Below are positions 45,771 through 55,761 of a stretch of 64,000 nucleotides of DNA, piece by piece (position 1 is the stretch's first letter; each line of letters begins with the position of its first letter). The notes beneath the pieces were generated by a model, which saw nothing but the letters and a program-made list of their open reading frames with translations, ran no database searches and was not told the origin of the DNA. This stretch comes from Sphingobacteriia bacterium. Its GTDB lineage: Bacteria > Bacteroidota > Bacteroidia > NS11-12g > UBA955. The stretch spans positions 9,207-73,206 of the forward strand of contig JAGKXC010000007.1 in NCBI GenBank assembly GCA_021151535.1, written 5' to 3'. The translations under genes were made by a program, and so were the position numbers.

Positions 45771-48437
45771 CTAGAATTTATATTGGTAGCTTATTTGAGG
45801 CAATAAAGGGAGAATACTCATTTGATAAAATGTTTTTTCACCATTTTGGTTATACCCTATTTTGATTAAAAAGGGATTTTGTCTGTTATAGCAATTATAC
45901 ACTCCGATATTGAGTAAATGGGTAGAGTGTTTTTTGTGCCAGGTGAATTGAGCGTTGATGTCCAATCTGTGGTTGGCTCTGCTGCGGGCATTATTTTTAT
46001 CGCCATAGATAAAAATTTCTTGAAATGGGTTATCTGGAGTTGGTGATGGATAAGCACCGATGGGCAAAGTGTAAGCGAATCCGCTGTTGAATATCCAGTT
46101 AGCGCTAAGTTGAATTTTGGGCGATAATTGATACATACCAACTACATATAAATTATGGCGGCGGTCATATCTGGCAGGGAATGTTTTCCCGCTGTTCAAT
46201 TCCGCGAAATTGCGGTTATTGTACATGAGGGTATAGGTTGTCCAGCCTGTGAATTTACCTTTTGTTTTTTCGATTAGAAATTCAAGGCCTTTGGCAATAC
46301 CGATTCCTTGAGTAACTGTTTGTTCCCAATTTAGGATTGATGTAACGTAAATGGCATTGTCTTTATACTCAAGCAGATTATTGAATTTCTTTTGGAAGGT
46401 TTCGAAGCTGAACTGCCAGTTGCTTGCAGTATGCGTAAATCCGCAAGAAATTTGATTGGCGGATGAAGGTTTGAATTTAGCAGTGGAGGGAACCCATAAA
46501 TCAGATGGCAAACCCATGGTTAGGTTGTTAAGTTGGTGAAAGAACTGAATATTTGAACATGCTGTAAGTTTAAACCAGTTGTTACTAGTGAAGCGATAAC
46601 GATAATTAAATCGGGGTTCGGGGAGGATGTAAAACTGTCCTTCAGTTAATCCAAAATAGGTACCACGAATACCCAAATCAACAAATCCAAATTTGGATGA
46701 TTGCCAAGCAAGATGCAAATGTGCATTTAACTCAGGGGTAACAACGGGTTTTTCTTTATAGATTAAATTACGGTTAATGGAATCAATTTGGGTAATAATT
46801 TGCCGAGTACCTGGATTAAAAGTATGCAAGATTCCTTCGCTTCCTAATTGCACTTTGAAATATTTGGTTAGCTGTCTTTCAAATTTAAATCCGGCAGATT
46901 TCTCAATCAATGTGTTGGTTAAGCTATAACTGGTATAACGGTTGATGTCGGCGATGGAGTCGGCATCATACCATTTACGTTGTTGAAATTCATTGAATTG
47001 CATGAACTTGTATTCGGTAACGTGCGATTTCAAAGTGATTCGTGTTCTTGGATTTGGCGTTAATTGCCAACGAATTGCAGCGAAGCGATTGCCCCAACTC
47101 GTACTTTGTTCATTTTTTTGATAATAATCTGCGTCTTCCAAAACCGCATATTGACGTTCTACCAAGGAAGCTTTATCAAACCCTTGAAATCCTGAAATTG
47201 TTAATACGGATTTAGGTGAAAAACGATGAATTAATTTGAGGTTTAAGTCGTTGAAATTATAACCATTGATATTGTTCGAATCTTTAGTTAGGGCTTGGGC
47301 GATGGGATGGGCGATAAAACCCAAATTAGAACGACGGCCGGATAAAACGAGAGTAGTTTTATTTTTATAAATAGGCCCTTGTAAGTTCATTTTTGTAGAG
47401 AGCACGCCTACACTTATACTACCATTCCATCGGTTTGGATCGCCATCAATACTTTGTACATTCACCGCCGATGAAAGTCGGCCGCCATATTCTGTTGGAA
47501 TATTTCCTCGATACAGCTGTGCACTCTTAACAATGTCGCCATTGAATGCGCCGAAAATCCCATATAAATGGTAGGCGTTGTAGATGGGAACTTCATCTAG
47601 CATGACCAAATTTTGATCGGGTGAGCCGCCACGAACATACATTCCAAGCATTCCTTCCGAGCCACCTACCACGCCGGGATTCATGGATAATGCGCGCATT
47701 ACATCCACCTCACCGAGGAGGGTAGGCATTTTACTTAACTGACTTTGGTTGATGTTAAATTGGTCTGATAATCCTTTAGAAACTGCGTTGGTTTTGGCTT
47801 GGGTGGTAATTTGAACAATGTCTGTTACCGTAATCCTGTGCTCCGAGGAGAACCTCATGGGGATGTTTAATGCGTAGTCGCGCCCTCCCTCAAGGGTGTC
47901 GGTAAAAGTGTAAAAACCATCGTAGTACACTTCTAAAATGATAGTATCTTGGTTAGCGGGTAAACGAAATACGCCAAATTCATCGGTAAATGTAAAATCG
48001 CCTGTAATTTTATTGGAAACATAGGCTTTAACCAATCTTTCTTCAGATAAACTATCGGTTACTCTACCTGAAATTGTAAATCTTTTGATGGATGGCGGGG
48101 GGCTATAAGTTTTGATGATGATACTGCCGCCGAACCATTCATAATCTAAACCAAATTGGTTGAGAAAATCTTTCAACGCTTTGGAGGGATTGATGTGTTG
48201 GTAGCGAAAAGAAATGGATTTGTTGAGGGGTAAAATTTCCTGATTATACTGAATGGGGGCCTCAATTACGGCTTGAAATTGGTTGATTGCAGCAACAAAA
48301 TCTTTGCCTTGATAGGCGATTACGGGATGGTTGTTTGACTGAGATTTTGCAGAAAATGGGATTACAAACAAACCCAACCAAAGCAGCAGCTTACATGCTT
48401 TTACAAGCGGGTAGGGGTTGCTTGGGTTGGCTTGCAT
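45771..48437 (-). CDS. TonB-dependent receptor with STN and carboxypeptidase-like domains
   Basis: An 888-residue outer membrane receptor. After a signal peptide (to about 32) comes a secretin/TonB N-terminal domain (about 33-115, FRYQHINPSKALKDFL), then a carboxypeptidase-regulatory-like domain (about 120-205, FTISGRVTDSLSEERLVKAY). The plug follows (SMNPGVVGGSEGMLGMYVRG, MLDEVPIYNAYHLYGIFGAF), then a 22-stranded barrel to the end (LPQISYQYKF). The STN domain suggests FecA-like signalling through an anti-sigma factor, but none is adjacent. With DUF4249 it forms a substrate-uptake pair; the ligand is unknown. Confidence 0.92.
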   Translation of the reverse strand: MQANPSNPYPLVKACKLLLWLGLFVIPFSAKSQSNNHPVIAYQGKDFVAAINQFQAVIEAPIQYNQEILPLNKSISFRYQHINPSKALKDFLNQFGLDYEWFGGSIIIKTYSPPPSIKRFTISGRVTDSLSEERLVKAYVSNKITGDFTFTDEFGVFRLPANQDTIILEVYYDGFYTFTDTLEGGRDYALNIPMRFSSEHRITVTDIVQITTQAKTNAVSKGLSDQFNINQSQLSKMPTLLGEVDVMRALSMNPGVVGGSEGMLGMYVRGGSPDQNLVMLDEVPIYNAYHLYGIFGAFNGDIVKSAQLYRGNIPTEYGGRLSSAVNVQSIDGDPNRWNGSISVGVLSTKMNLQGPIYKNKTTLVLSGRRSNLGFIAHPIAQALTKDSNNINGYNFNDLNLKLIHRFSPKSVLTISGFQGFDKASLVERQYAVLEDADYYQKNEQSTSWGNRFAAIRWQLTPNPRTRITLKSHVTEYKFMQFNEFQQRKWYDADSIADINRYTSYSLTNTLIEKSAGFKFERQLTKYFKVQLGSEGILHTFNPGTRQIITQIDSINRNLIYKEKPVVTPELNAHLHLAWQSSKFGFVDLGIRGTYFGLTEGQFYILPEPRFNYRYRFTSNNWFKLTACSNIQFFHQLNNLTMGLPSDLWVPSTAKFKPSSANQISCGFTHTASNWQFSFETFQKKFNNLLEYKDNAIYVTSILNWEQTVTQGIGIAKGLEFLIEKTKGKFTGWTTYTLMYNNRNFAELNSGKTFPARYDRRHNLYVVGMYQLSPKIQLSANWIFNSGFAYTLPIGAYPSPTPDNPFQEIFIYGDKNNARSRANHRLDINAQFTWHKKHSTHLLNIGVYNCYNRQNPFLIKIGYNQNGEKTFYQMSILPLLPQISYQYKF

Positions 48438-48457
48438 ATCCTCAATTATGAGTGAGC

Positions 48458-49255
48458 TTATTTTTTGTTTTTATCGGCAAAATCAAAGACTTTCTTAAGC
48501 AAATCTGTAGATCGATTGCTTAGAGATGAGCGTAAATTATTTTCGCGGTTTTTGATTTCGTTAAATAGGGCGATGGTAGCTTTTTCCGTTACATAAGCCG
48601 TTAAATCGGGGTTAAGATCGGAAGTTAGACCTAGTGCTTTTTTGTTGTTATTGATAGCGGTAATAATGGGTTTCCAATAGTTGGTAATTTTTACTGCGTC
48701 TAGGGCTTGTTGAATATCTGGTTTGAATGCAGCGATAAGCTGACTTTGGGTTTGGTTGCTTAAGTAGGTAGTTGCTGCACCATTTCCACCGGTTAAGATA
48801 GAAAGTGCATCAGAGAAGCTCATGTTGGTAATGGCGTTAGTGAAAATGGGCGATGCTTTGATCATGGCATTTTCGGCACCAACATTCATGGCTTCTTGCG
48901 CTTTTGCCACTTGGTTATCGATTTCTTTGCCAATGGTTGCGTTAAGGATAGTGTTGCTATGAATTTTACTAACTGCATCTTGCACTTCTTGGGGAAGTTT
49001 GATCATGTTGATGGGGTTTTGATTAAAAGCACCCGGTGTATTGAGGAGTTGAACACCGTTTTGAACACCTTGCTGCAATGCTTCTTTTAGGCCGGAGGCA
49101 GCTTCTTGTTGTGTTAGTGCGGGTATTGCTGGAGTTGATGAGCCTGTATTGAGGTTGGGCGCGACTGCTACGAGCGAATCAATGTTGATGGTTCCACAAG
49201 CGGTAAGTGATACAGCCAGGGTGAGCATTGCGAAAGGATGAATTTTGATTTTCAT
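48458..49255 (-). CDS. DUF4197 family lipoprotein
   Basis: A 265-residue lipoprotein (signal MKIKIHPFAMLTLAVSLTACG). DUF4197 is recognised by GLKEALQQGVQNGVQLL, SPIFTNAITNMSFSDALSIL, LLKKVFDFADKNKK and the YWKPIITAINN region. Function unknown. The ORF could begin at 49291, but an exact -7 box (TACGTTTG, minus strand 49275-49268) lies 12 bases before the ATG at 49255. It is 20 bases before the TonB receptor gene and probably starts that operon. Confidence 0.86.
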   Translation of the reverse strand: MKIKIHPFAMLTLAVSLTACGTINIDSLVAVAPNLNTGSSTPAIPALTQQEAASGLKEALQQGVQNGVQLLNTPGAFNQNPINMIKLPQEVQDAVSKIHSNTILNATIGKEIDNQVAKAQEAMNVGAENAMIKASPIFTNAITNMSFSDALSILTGGNGAATTYLSNQTQSQLIAAFKPDIQQALDAVKITNYWKPIITAINNNKKALGLTSDLNPDLTAYVTEKATIALFNEIKNRENNLRSSLSNRSTDLLKKVFDFADKNKK

Positions 49256-49267
49256 TGTAGAGATATT

Positions 49268-49275
49268 CAAACGTA
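49268..49275 (-). promoter_or_regulatory. -7 promoter box of the DUF4197-TonB-DUF4249 operon
   Basis: TACGTTTG, exact TAnnTTTG, 12 bases before the ATG at 49255; it lies inside the longer alternative frame. Confidence 0.6.
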
Positions 49276-49454
49276 GACGAAAATCGCACAAAAGATTTGA
49301 TTTTTAGATTAAATAGAACAATTTGTGGATGTTTTGCAATGGGCGATGATTTTTGCTATGCTTTTGCAGGGCAAGGAATTATTGAGTTTATTTGCAGGGT
49401 TAATGGCGAAATTAACTGAGAGGTTTAGTGATTCATCGCCAGAAAAAATAGAAG

Positions 49455-50252
49455 ATGTACGAATTTCACGGTAACAAAAAATATTATTTTGATATGACGC
49501 ATAAGGTAACTGTGGGTCATATATTGCCATATATCCAGCAAAATTGGATGTTTCCGCAGGGGATGCAAGTTTTAGAAATTGGGTGTGGTGAAGCGGGTGT
49601 TTTAAAGGCATTTACCGATTTGGGATATCATTGCACGGGGATTGAATTGGAGGAAAGTAGGTTAGAGTATGCGCGTGAATTCATGCAGCAGGAGTTGGCG
49701 AGCGGAAAAATTCAGTTTTTAAACAAGGATATTTACGATGTAGACCCAGAGGTAGATTTGGGCACGAAGTTCGATTTGATAATTTTGAAGGATGTAATTG
49801 AACATATTCCAGATCAAGAGCGATTTATGCCTCAGCTGCATCGATTTTTGAAGCCTGGCGGTGTGATATTTTTTGCATTTCCGCCATGGATGATGCCGTA
49901 TGGTGGACATCAGCAGGTTTTGCCTAAGAAATTGGCGAGCAAAATGCCTTATTACCATCTTTTGCCGGGTAAATTGTATCCAATGACGTTGAAGTTGATG
50001 GGAATAAATGAGAGTGGAATAAAGACGATGGAGGAGATTCGATCTACGGGGATAAGTATTGAGCGTTTTGAGAAAATTGTGAAGCAGAGTGAGATGAAGG
50101 TTATGGGCAAGAAATCTTATTTATTTAATCCCATTTACGAATATAAATTTGGAATAAAGCCAAGGATTCAATGGAGTTTAATAACGAAAATTCCATGGTT
50201 ACGGAATTATCTTACCATGGGAATGTACTATTTGGTTTGTTCCAATAAGTAA
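49455..50252 (+). CDS. Class I SAM-dependent methyltransferase
   Basis: A 265-residue methyltransferase: VLEIGCGEAGVLKAFTDLGY is the SAM-binding motif, FDLIILKDVIEHIPD motif II, and LKPGGVIFFAFPPWMMPYGG the post-motif. Related enzymes methylate small molecules or cell-surface components, but the substrate is not predictable. The C-terminal 90 residues (about 175-265) are basic and less conserved. Neighbouring genes give no hint beyond a general envelope setting. Confidence 0.87.
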   Translation: MYEFHGNKKYYFDMTHKVTVGHILPYIQQNWMFPQGMQVLEIGCGEAGVLKAFTDLGYHCTGIELEESRLEYAREFMQQELASGKIQFLNKDIYDVDPEVDLGTKFDLIILKDVIEHIPDQERFMPQLHRFLKPGGVIFFAFPPWMMPYGGHQQVLPKKLASKMPYYHLLPGKLYPMTLKLMGINESGIKTMEEIRSTGISIERFEKIVKQSEMKVMGKKSYLFNPIYEYKFGIKPRIQWSLITKIPWLRNYLTMGMYYLVCSNK

Positions 50253-50369
50253 GGATTCACGCAATTTATTGGCGGAGTTTGGTGGTGCTGAGATGATGTT
50301 TTTTGCGATAAATGCAAGAAATTGATTGCGCTAGGCGTTTATTTAGTAGGAAATACATATCAAACCTCT

Positions 50370-50377
50370 TATTTTTG
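50370..50377 (+). promoter_or_regulatory. -7 promoter box of the first DUF6089 gene
   Basis: TATTTTTG, exact TAnnTTTG, 16 bases before the ATG at 50394; it excludes the longer frame from 50322. Confidence 0.6.
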
Positions 50378-50393
50378 CTTTTTAGCAGTGTAT

Positions 50394-51317
50394 ATGAAAC
50401 AGTTAAAAACCCTATGTCTTGCGGCAATTATTTGTGCGATTGCACCGAATGCACAGGCACAAGCCAAAAAAAGATTCAAAGGCAAGCCCATTGAATTTGG
50501 ATTGTCTGTGGGTGCATCCAATTATATGGGAGATTTAACCCCTTCAATTGCTTTGGGAGAATCTCACCTAGCTGGAGGGTTGTTATGTCGTTTCAATTAT
50601 TCTGATTTTATCACATTGCGTGGAAATGCTACTTTTGGACAGATCAGTGGCGACGATAAAAACTACAGTTCTGATCCATTCCGAAAGCAAAGAAATTTGA
50701 ATTTCAAGAGTAACATCATGGAGTTTAGTGGTGTTGTAGAATGGAATATTTTGGGATTTGGAGAGACTACGAGGGAGAGACCATTTTCACCTTTTTTATA
50801 TGCGGGTTTGGGCGTATTTAAGTTTAACCCAATGACGCAATTTAATTACATGCCGAATGTTACAGACGCAACGGGGAAACCCATTCACGATGGTCAGTTG
50901 AAGCAGTTTGATGGCAAATGGATTGAATTGCAACCGTTGGGAACTGAGGGGCAGGAAACTACCAAGTACAACGAAAGACGCAGGTACTCTTTAACGCAAG
51001 TTTGTGTACCAATTGGTTTTGGTTTCAAAAAACAAATTGATGAATTTTGGGCTGTGGGTGTAGATATGGGAGCTAGAATTACTTTCACAGATTATTTGGA
51101 TGATGTAAGTTTAACTTACGTGGAAGATCAAATTGTTGGTGGAAATAATGGTTTGTTAGCGGCTGCATTAGCAGATAGAGGCCCAGAATTGGGTTATGAA
51201 AGATTTTACAATGGCGATCCTAGAGGTACTAGTAAGGCGAACGATATGTATTTGTTCTTAAACTTTACTTTAACCCGTAAAATCGTTGGCGGTAAAACGG
51301 TGTGTTTCCAATTCTAA
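50394..51317 (+). CDS. DUF6089 family outer membrane beta-barrel protein
   Basis: A 307-residue barrel protein with a signal peptide (residues 1-23, ending AQAQ). It contains the DUF6089 motif EFGLSVGASNYMGDL near the start, FSPFLYAGLGVFKFNP in the middle, and ITFTDYLDDVSLTY towards the end. Bacteroidota keep such genes directly upstream of uppS and bamA. The role is unknown; structural barrel or assembly factor are the usual guesses. A second copy follows at 51445. Confidence 0.87.
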   Translation: MKQLKTLCLAAIICAIAPNAQAQAKKRFKGKPIEFGLSVGASNYMGDLTPSIALGESHLAGGLLCRFNYSDFITLRGNATFGQISGDDKNYSSDPFRKQRNLNFKSNIMEFSGVVEWNILGFGETTRERPFSPFLYAGLGVFKFNPMTQFNYMPNVTDATGKPIHDGQLKQFDGKWIELQPLGTEGQETTKYNERRRYSLTQVCVPIGFGFKKQIDEFWAVGVDMGARITFTDYLDDVSLTYVEDQIVGGNNGLLAAALADRGPELGYERFYNGDPRGTSKANDMYLFLNFTLTRKIVGGKTVCFQF

Positions 51318-51444
51318 GGAAATTTAGGCTCGGTGTTGGACAAGAAAAGCGGCTTTTTATCGTTATAAAAGGATAGCCTTTCGATTGAATAAATTTTAAG
51401 GCATAATTCTAAACGATAATCGTATTCGCTGAATCCCAAATTTT

Positions 51445-52317
51445 ATGTTGAACGGAGTACATTTGAATTCATTAGTTACATTAAGACTAAAAAGTTCAAT
51501 TCGTTTGACGATTTTGGGTTTGATGATGTTATTGGTAAATTTATTGCAAGGGCAACGTTATTTTTCCGGCAGGAATGAATGGGGTGTGACTGGTGGATTT
51601 AGCAATTATTATGGTGATTTAAGTGCTGGATCAAGACTAGGTACGAATATGGGTCATTATCACCCAGCTTTTGGTGGTTTTTATAAGTACAATTTCTCGA
51701 GTCATTTTTCCTTGAGGAATCAAATTACCTACATGAAAATTTCGGGTAATACTTCAGGTGTTGTTGGACGGGGATTTCAGAACCTCACATTTCAATCTGA
51801 GATTTATGAATTTGCTCCAATGATAGAGTTTAATTTCCATCCATTCGGTACAAATTTGCGTGATGGAATGGTTACTCCATATGTTTTAACTGGTCCTTCA
51901 ATCTTTTATTTTAATCCAACGCGTTTGGAGAATGAGGATATTCATTTGCGAAACTTGAATACAGAGGCTAGAAAACATCCTTATAGTTTGATTCAGCCTT
52001 CTATTCCTTTGGGTTTTGGTGTAAAAACAATGACGCCGCCACAAAGAGGCAAAGGTTCTTTAATTGTAGGATTGGAAATTGTTTGGCGTAAGACGTTTAC
52101 GGATTACTTGGATGACGTGTCTACGAGTTATGGCGACTTCAATTCTATGAAGGAAAACCAGGGATTGGCTTCGGCTGAAAATGGTCAGGCACAAGTATTA
52201 AATGGTGGTCAGGTAGTTCCAGCTGGAACCATGCGCGGCGATACTCATTTGAAAGATTGGTATTATTTTGTGGGATTAAGCTTATCTTATCGATTTACAC
52301 CTTTAATTTGCAGATAA
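51445..52317 (+). CDS. DUF6089 family outer membrane protein, second copy
   Basis: A 290-residue paralogue of the preceding gene. The signal segment is at about 18-37 (ending LLQGQ), preceded by a rather long basic leader. EWGVTGGFSNYYGDLSAG and KTFTDYLDDVSTSYGDF mark the family. It ends 12 bases before uppS and is most likely co-transcribed with it. Confidence 0.86.
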   Translation: MLNGVHLNSLVTLRLKSSIRLTILGLMMLLVNLLQGQRYFSGRNEWGVTGGFSNYYGDLSAGSRLGTNMGHYHPAFGGFYKYNFSSHFSLRNQITYMKISGNTSGVVGRGFQNLTFQSEIYEFAPMIEFNFHPFGTNLRDGMVTPYVLTGPSIFYFNPTRLENEDIHLRNLNTEARKHPYSLIQPSIPLGFGVKTMTPPQRGKGSLIVGLEIVWRKTFTDYLDDVSTSYGDFNSMKENQGLASAENGQAQVLNGGQVVPAGTMRGDTHLKDWYYFVGLSLSYRFTPLICR

Positions 52318-52329
52318 ATTGATCTCCCC

Positions 52330-53082
52330 GTGTCAAAAAATCCTTCATTAGTTTCCCAAATTAACAAAAATCGCATTCCTGAGCATATTGCCATCATTAT
52401 GGATGGTAACGGTCGATGGGCAAAGCGCAAAGGACATTTACGGATTTTTGGTCATCAGCATGGTGTTGGTGCGGTTAGACAGGTATTAGAGGCGGGTGTT
52501 GAAGTGGGAGTGAAGTATCTAACATTGTATGCTTTTAGTACTGAGAATTGGAATCGCCCTATCATCGAGGTAAATGCATTAATGGAGTTGTTGGTGGATA
52601 CCATTGAGAAAGAGATACCTACTTTTATGGAGAATGGTGTTCGGTTAAAGGTGATTGGTAATCAGGAGCAGTTACCCGAAAAATGCAGAAACCAGTTGGC
52701 GGAGGCGATGGAAATTACGGCCAATAACGATACATTGACGTTAATTTTAGCTTTAAGTTATAGTGGCAGATGGGATATCATGGAAGCGGTCAAAAAAATA
52801 GCCGTACAAGTGAAAGAAGGAATATTATCGCCAGAAGAAATAACAGAAAAGCATATGGATTTGGGGTTGGATACAGCTGAATATCCTAATCCAGATTTAT
52901 TGATTAGGACAAGCGGCGAGATGCGAATTAGTAATTTCTTGCTTTGGGAAATAGCCTATTCAGAAATTTATTTTACACCTGTTTTATGGCCAGATTTTAC
53001 CAAAGACGATTTTTATCGTGCGATTATCGATTTTCAAGGCAGAGAACGCAGATTTGGAAAAACTAGTGAGCAAATTGCATAA
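52330..53082 (+). CDS. uppS: Isoprenyl transferase (undecaprenyl diphosphate synthase)
   Basis: Adds isopentenyl units in cis to farnesyl diphosphate to make the C55 lipid carrier for peptidoglycan and other glycans. The 250-residue protein has HIAIIMDGNGRWAKRKG (residues 18-34) with the catalytic Asp, ALSYSGRWDIMEA, and LLIRTSGEMRISNFLLWE, which is the RTSGExRxSNFxxWQ signature. The start is a GTG. It overlaps bamA by 17 bases. Confidence 0.95.
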   Translation: MSKNPSLVSQINKNRIPEHIAIIMDGNGRWAKRKGHLRIFGHQHGVGAVRQVLEAGVEVGVKYLTLYAFSTENWNRPIIEVNALMELLVDTIEKEIPTFMENGVRLKVIGNQEQLPEKCRNQLAEAMEITANNDTLTLILALSYSGRWDIMEAVKKIAVQVKEGILSPEEITEKHMDLGLDTAEYPNPDLLIRTSGEMRISNFLLWEIAYSEIYFTPVLWPDFTKDDFYRAIIDFQGRERRFGKTSEQIA

Positions 53083-55666
53083 TTATTTGAAAAAGTTTGC
53101 TTTCATAGCGTTATGGTTTCTGCTTTTGGGTAAGGTTTATGCCCAGCGCGCAGATAGTTTATATGAAAAGGCTGCGGTCATTCATTACGATTTTTTAGAA
53201 CCTAAAACTTATATCATCCGAAACATTCTTGTTTCTGAGGTTAATGGTAGGCCGGTAATGAAATCGCAGGTTCTATTTTATTCCGGACTTTCTATAGGTC
53301 AGAAGATTAAAATACCCGGATCAGAGATTGCCAAATCAGTAGAAAATCTCTGGGCGCGCGATTTCTTTAGCGATATTCAGGTTTATTTTCAGCCAATCAA
53401 CGATGAGGAAATTGTGGTTCATTACCGCGTACAGGATCAACCTCGTTTAAATGGCCATAGATTTATTGGATTAACAAATGCTCAGGCTAAGACTTTAAAG
53501 GAAGAGGTTGGATTGAAGAAAGGCATGTATATCAATCCCAATTTGGTAAATAGGAGTATTGATAAGGTATTGAAGTATTATCAAGAAAAGGGATTCTATA
53601 ACGTTAAGTGTTATATCAATCGCAAGCAAGCCTTCAATCAGGATAGCACCGCAATGGTAGGTTATGAGAATTTTGATTTTGTAATTGATAGAGGTCCGAA
53701 AGTAAAAGTTTACGATTTCGACTTTGAAGGAAACAACATGGTGGCAGATGCGGATTTGAGGAAGAGTATTAAAGGTGTAAAGCGAAGATTTAACAAGGTT
53801 AATATTTTTAAATCATCGAAATACATTGAATCCAAGTTTGCAGAGGAGAGAGACAATATTGTAAAATATTATTTAAGTAAGGGTTATCGTGATGTTAGAA
53901 TCATTAGCGACAGCGTTTCTTTAATGAACAGCAAACGTGTAATTATACATATTTCAGTATTTGAAGGCAACTTATACCGTTATCGGAATATTTCTTGGAA
54001 GGGCAATTTGAAATACCGAACCGGCATGTTAGATACGGTTTTGGGAATCAAGAAGGGCGATATATTTAATCAGAGTTTATTGGATGAGCGGTTGAGGAAC
54101 AACCAAGGTGGCTTTGACGTGCAAAGCTTATACATGGATGATGGTTATCTTTTCTTTCAAATGACAGAAGTAGAAACCGGTGTTTACAATGATAGCATTG
54201 ATTTGGAGATTCGTATCAATGAAGGCCCTAGGGCAACCATCGCTTCTGTTACTTGGGAAGGGAATACCAAAACGAGCGACAGGGTAATTCAAAGAGAAAT
54301 TAGAACAAAGCCGGGCGATGTTTTTAGCAGGAGTGATATTCAAAGAACCATGCGCGATTTGGCCGCTTTGAATTTGTTTGATCCTGCGAAATTGAATGTG
54401 AATCCAAAGCCGAACCCAGAAGATGGTACGGTTGACATCAAGTATACAGTTGTTGAAAAACCAAGTGACCAGATTGAATTGAGCGGCGGCTGGGGTGGCG
54501 GAGGCTACCAATACGGTTTGGGTTATAATACAACGCCTACTTTGATTGGTACAGCGGGTATTATGTTAAACAATTTCAGCAGAAGAAAGATGTTTAAGCC
54601 TGAGTTATGGAATCCAGTACCAACGGGCGATGGCCAGAAATTGAGTTTGAGAGCGCAAAGTAATGGTGCGTTGTATCAAGGTTATACATTCTCTTATACA
54701 GAGCCATGGTTTGGTGGTAAAAAGCCCAATAGTTTAAGTGTGAGTATTTTCCATACTGTAAATGCATTTGACTATTTACCAAAGAGCAATGATGCCCATA
54801 AATCGTTATTCAATACGGGTGCAACTATTAGTTTTGGTAAGCGTTTAAAATGGCCAGATGACTTCTTCAACATCCAGTATATGTTGAGTTTCCAGCGTTA
54901 CAAAATGCAGAATATGGAAGGAAGTTACTATGGTTTCCCAACAGGGTTTTCAGGAATAAGTTATAACCCATCACTGAATATTATTTTAACGCGTAACTCT
55001 GTAAACGAACCCATATATCCAACCAGTGGAAGTACCATTACCATCAACGGACAGGCTACACCGCCATTGAGTTTATTTAGTCATAAGAATTACACAGAGC
55101 TTACTCCAAACGAAAAGTACAAGTGGGCCGAGTTTTATAAGTTAAAAGTAGATGCAGAGTGGTACACTCCGGTTTACAAGAAAATGGTGTTGATGACCAA
55201 AGCCAGAATGGGTTATTTGGGTTATTACAACAAGGATTTGGGCTTAACATTCTTTGAGCGTTTCAAAGTGGGTGGATCTGGTATGTATGGTTACAATATT
55301 GCTGCGGTGGAGATTATTTCTCAGCGTGGATATGATAACTATACCATTTCTGATGCGGCGATGGGCGGTCAAGTGGGTGCACCAATTTACAATAAGTTTA
55401 CGATGGAGTTGAGGCAGGCGATTACCAACAGTCCTACAGCAACAGTATATGGTTTAGCGTTTTTTGAAGCGGGCGATGCTTGGAGCAGTATGAAGAAATA
55501 CAATCCATTTCAGTTGAAGCGTGCTGCGGGTGTTGGTATACGTTTGTTTATGCCGATGTTTGGTTTGATTGGTTTGGATTGGGCATATGGATTTGATTAT
55601 AAGCAAGTACCGGGCAGTAGCACAAAACCAACACAGATTCACTTCTTTATCGGACAACAGTTCTAA
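53066..55666 (+). CDS. bamA: Outer membrane protein assembly factor BamA
   Basis: The core of the outer membrane beta-barrel assembly machine. From the GTG at 53066 the protein has 866 residues, with a signal peptide (ending KVYAQ), five POTRA domains (about 30-470; FDVQSLYMDDGYLFFQM is in one) and a C-terminal barrel ending HFFIGQQF, whose last Phe is the expected signal. An earlier ATG (53018) would overlap uppS by 65 bases and place 16 extra polar residues before the signal peptide, so the GTG is preferred. A terminator follows. Confidence 0.92.
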   Translation: MSKLHNYLKKFAFIALWFLLLGKVYAQRADSLYEKAAVIHYDFLEPKTYIIRNILVSEVNGRPVMKSQVLFYSGLSIGQKIKIPGSEIAKSVENLWARDFFSDIQVYFQPINDEEIVVHYRVQDQPRLNGHRFIGLTNAQAKTLKEEVGLKKGMYINPNLVNRSIDKVLKYYQEKGFYNVKCYINRKQAFNQDSTAMVGYENFDFVIDRGPKVKVYDFDFEGNNMVADADLRKSIKGVKRRFNKVNIFKSSKYIESKFAEERDNIVKYYLSKGYRDVRIISDSVSLMNSKRVIIHISVFEGNLYRYRNISWKGNLKYRTGMLDTVLGIKKGDIFNQSLLDERLRNNQGGFDVQSLYMDDGYLFFQMTEVETGVYNDSIDLEIRINEGPRATIASVTWEGNTKTSDRVIQREIRTKPGDVFSRSDIQRTMRDLAALNLFDPAKLNVNPKPNPEDGTVDIKYTVVEKPSDQIELSGGWGGGGYQYGLGYNTTPTLIGTAGIMLNNFSRRKMFKPELWNPVPTGDGQKLSLRAQSNGALYQGYTFSYTEPWFGGKKPNSLSVSIFHTVNAFDYLPKSNDAHKSLFNTGATISFGKRLKWPDDFFNIQYMLSFQRYKMQNMEGSYYGFPTGFSGISYNPSLNIILTRNSVNEPIYPTSGSTITINGQATPPLSLFSHKNYTELTPNEKYKWAEFYKLKVDAEWYTPVYKKMVLMTKARMGYLGYYNKDLGLTFFERFKVGGSGMYGYNIAAVEIISQRGYDNYTISDAAMGGQVGAPIYNKFTMELRQAITNSPTATVYGLAFFEAGDAWSSMKKYNPFQLKRAAGVGIRLFMPMFGLIGLDWAYGFDYKQVPGSSTKPTQIHFFIGQQF

Positions 55667-55710
55667 GGATTAACATAATTTAGATTCCGTTTGGGTTCTG
55701 ATAATCAATA

Positions 55711-55741
55711 AAAAAAGCCATCGTTTTGCGATGGCTTTTTT
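55711..55741. terminator. Bidirectional intrinsic terminator
   Basis: A run plus GCCATCG, loop TTTTG, CGATGGC plus T run. It lies between convergent bamA and the broken aldehyde dehydrogenase gene. Confidence 0.88.
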
Positions 55742-55761
55742 GTTATGCGTTGTTGGCAAAA

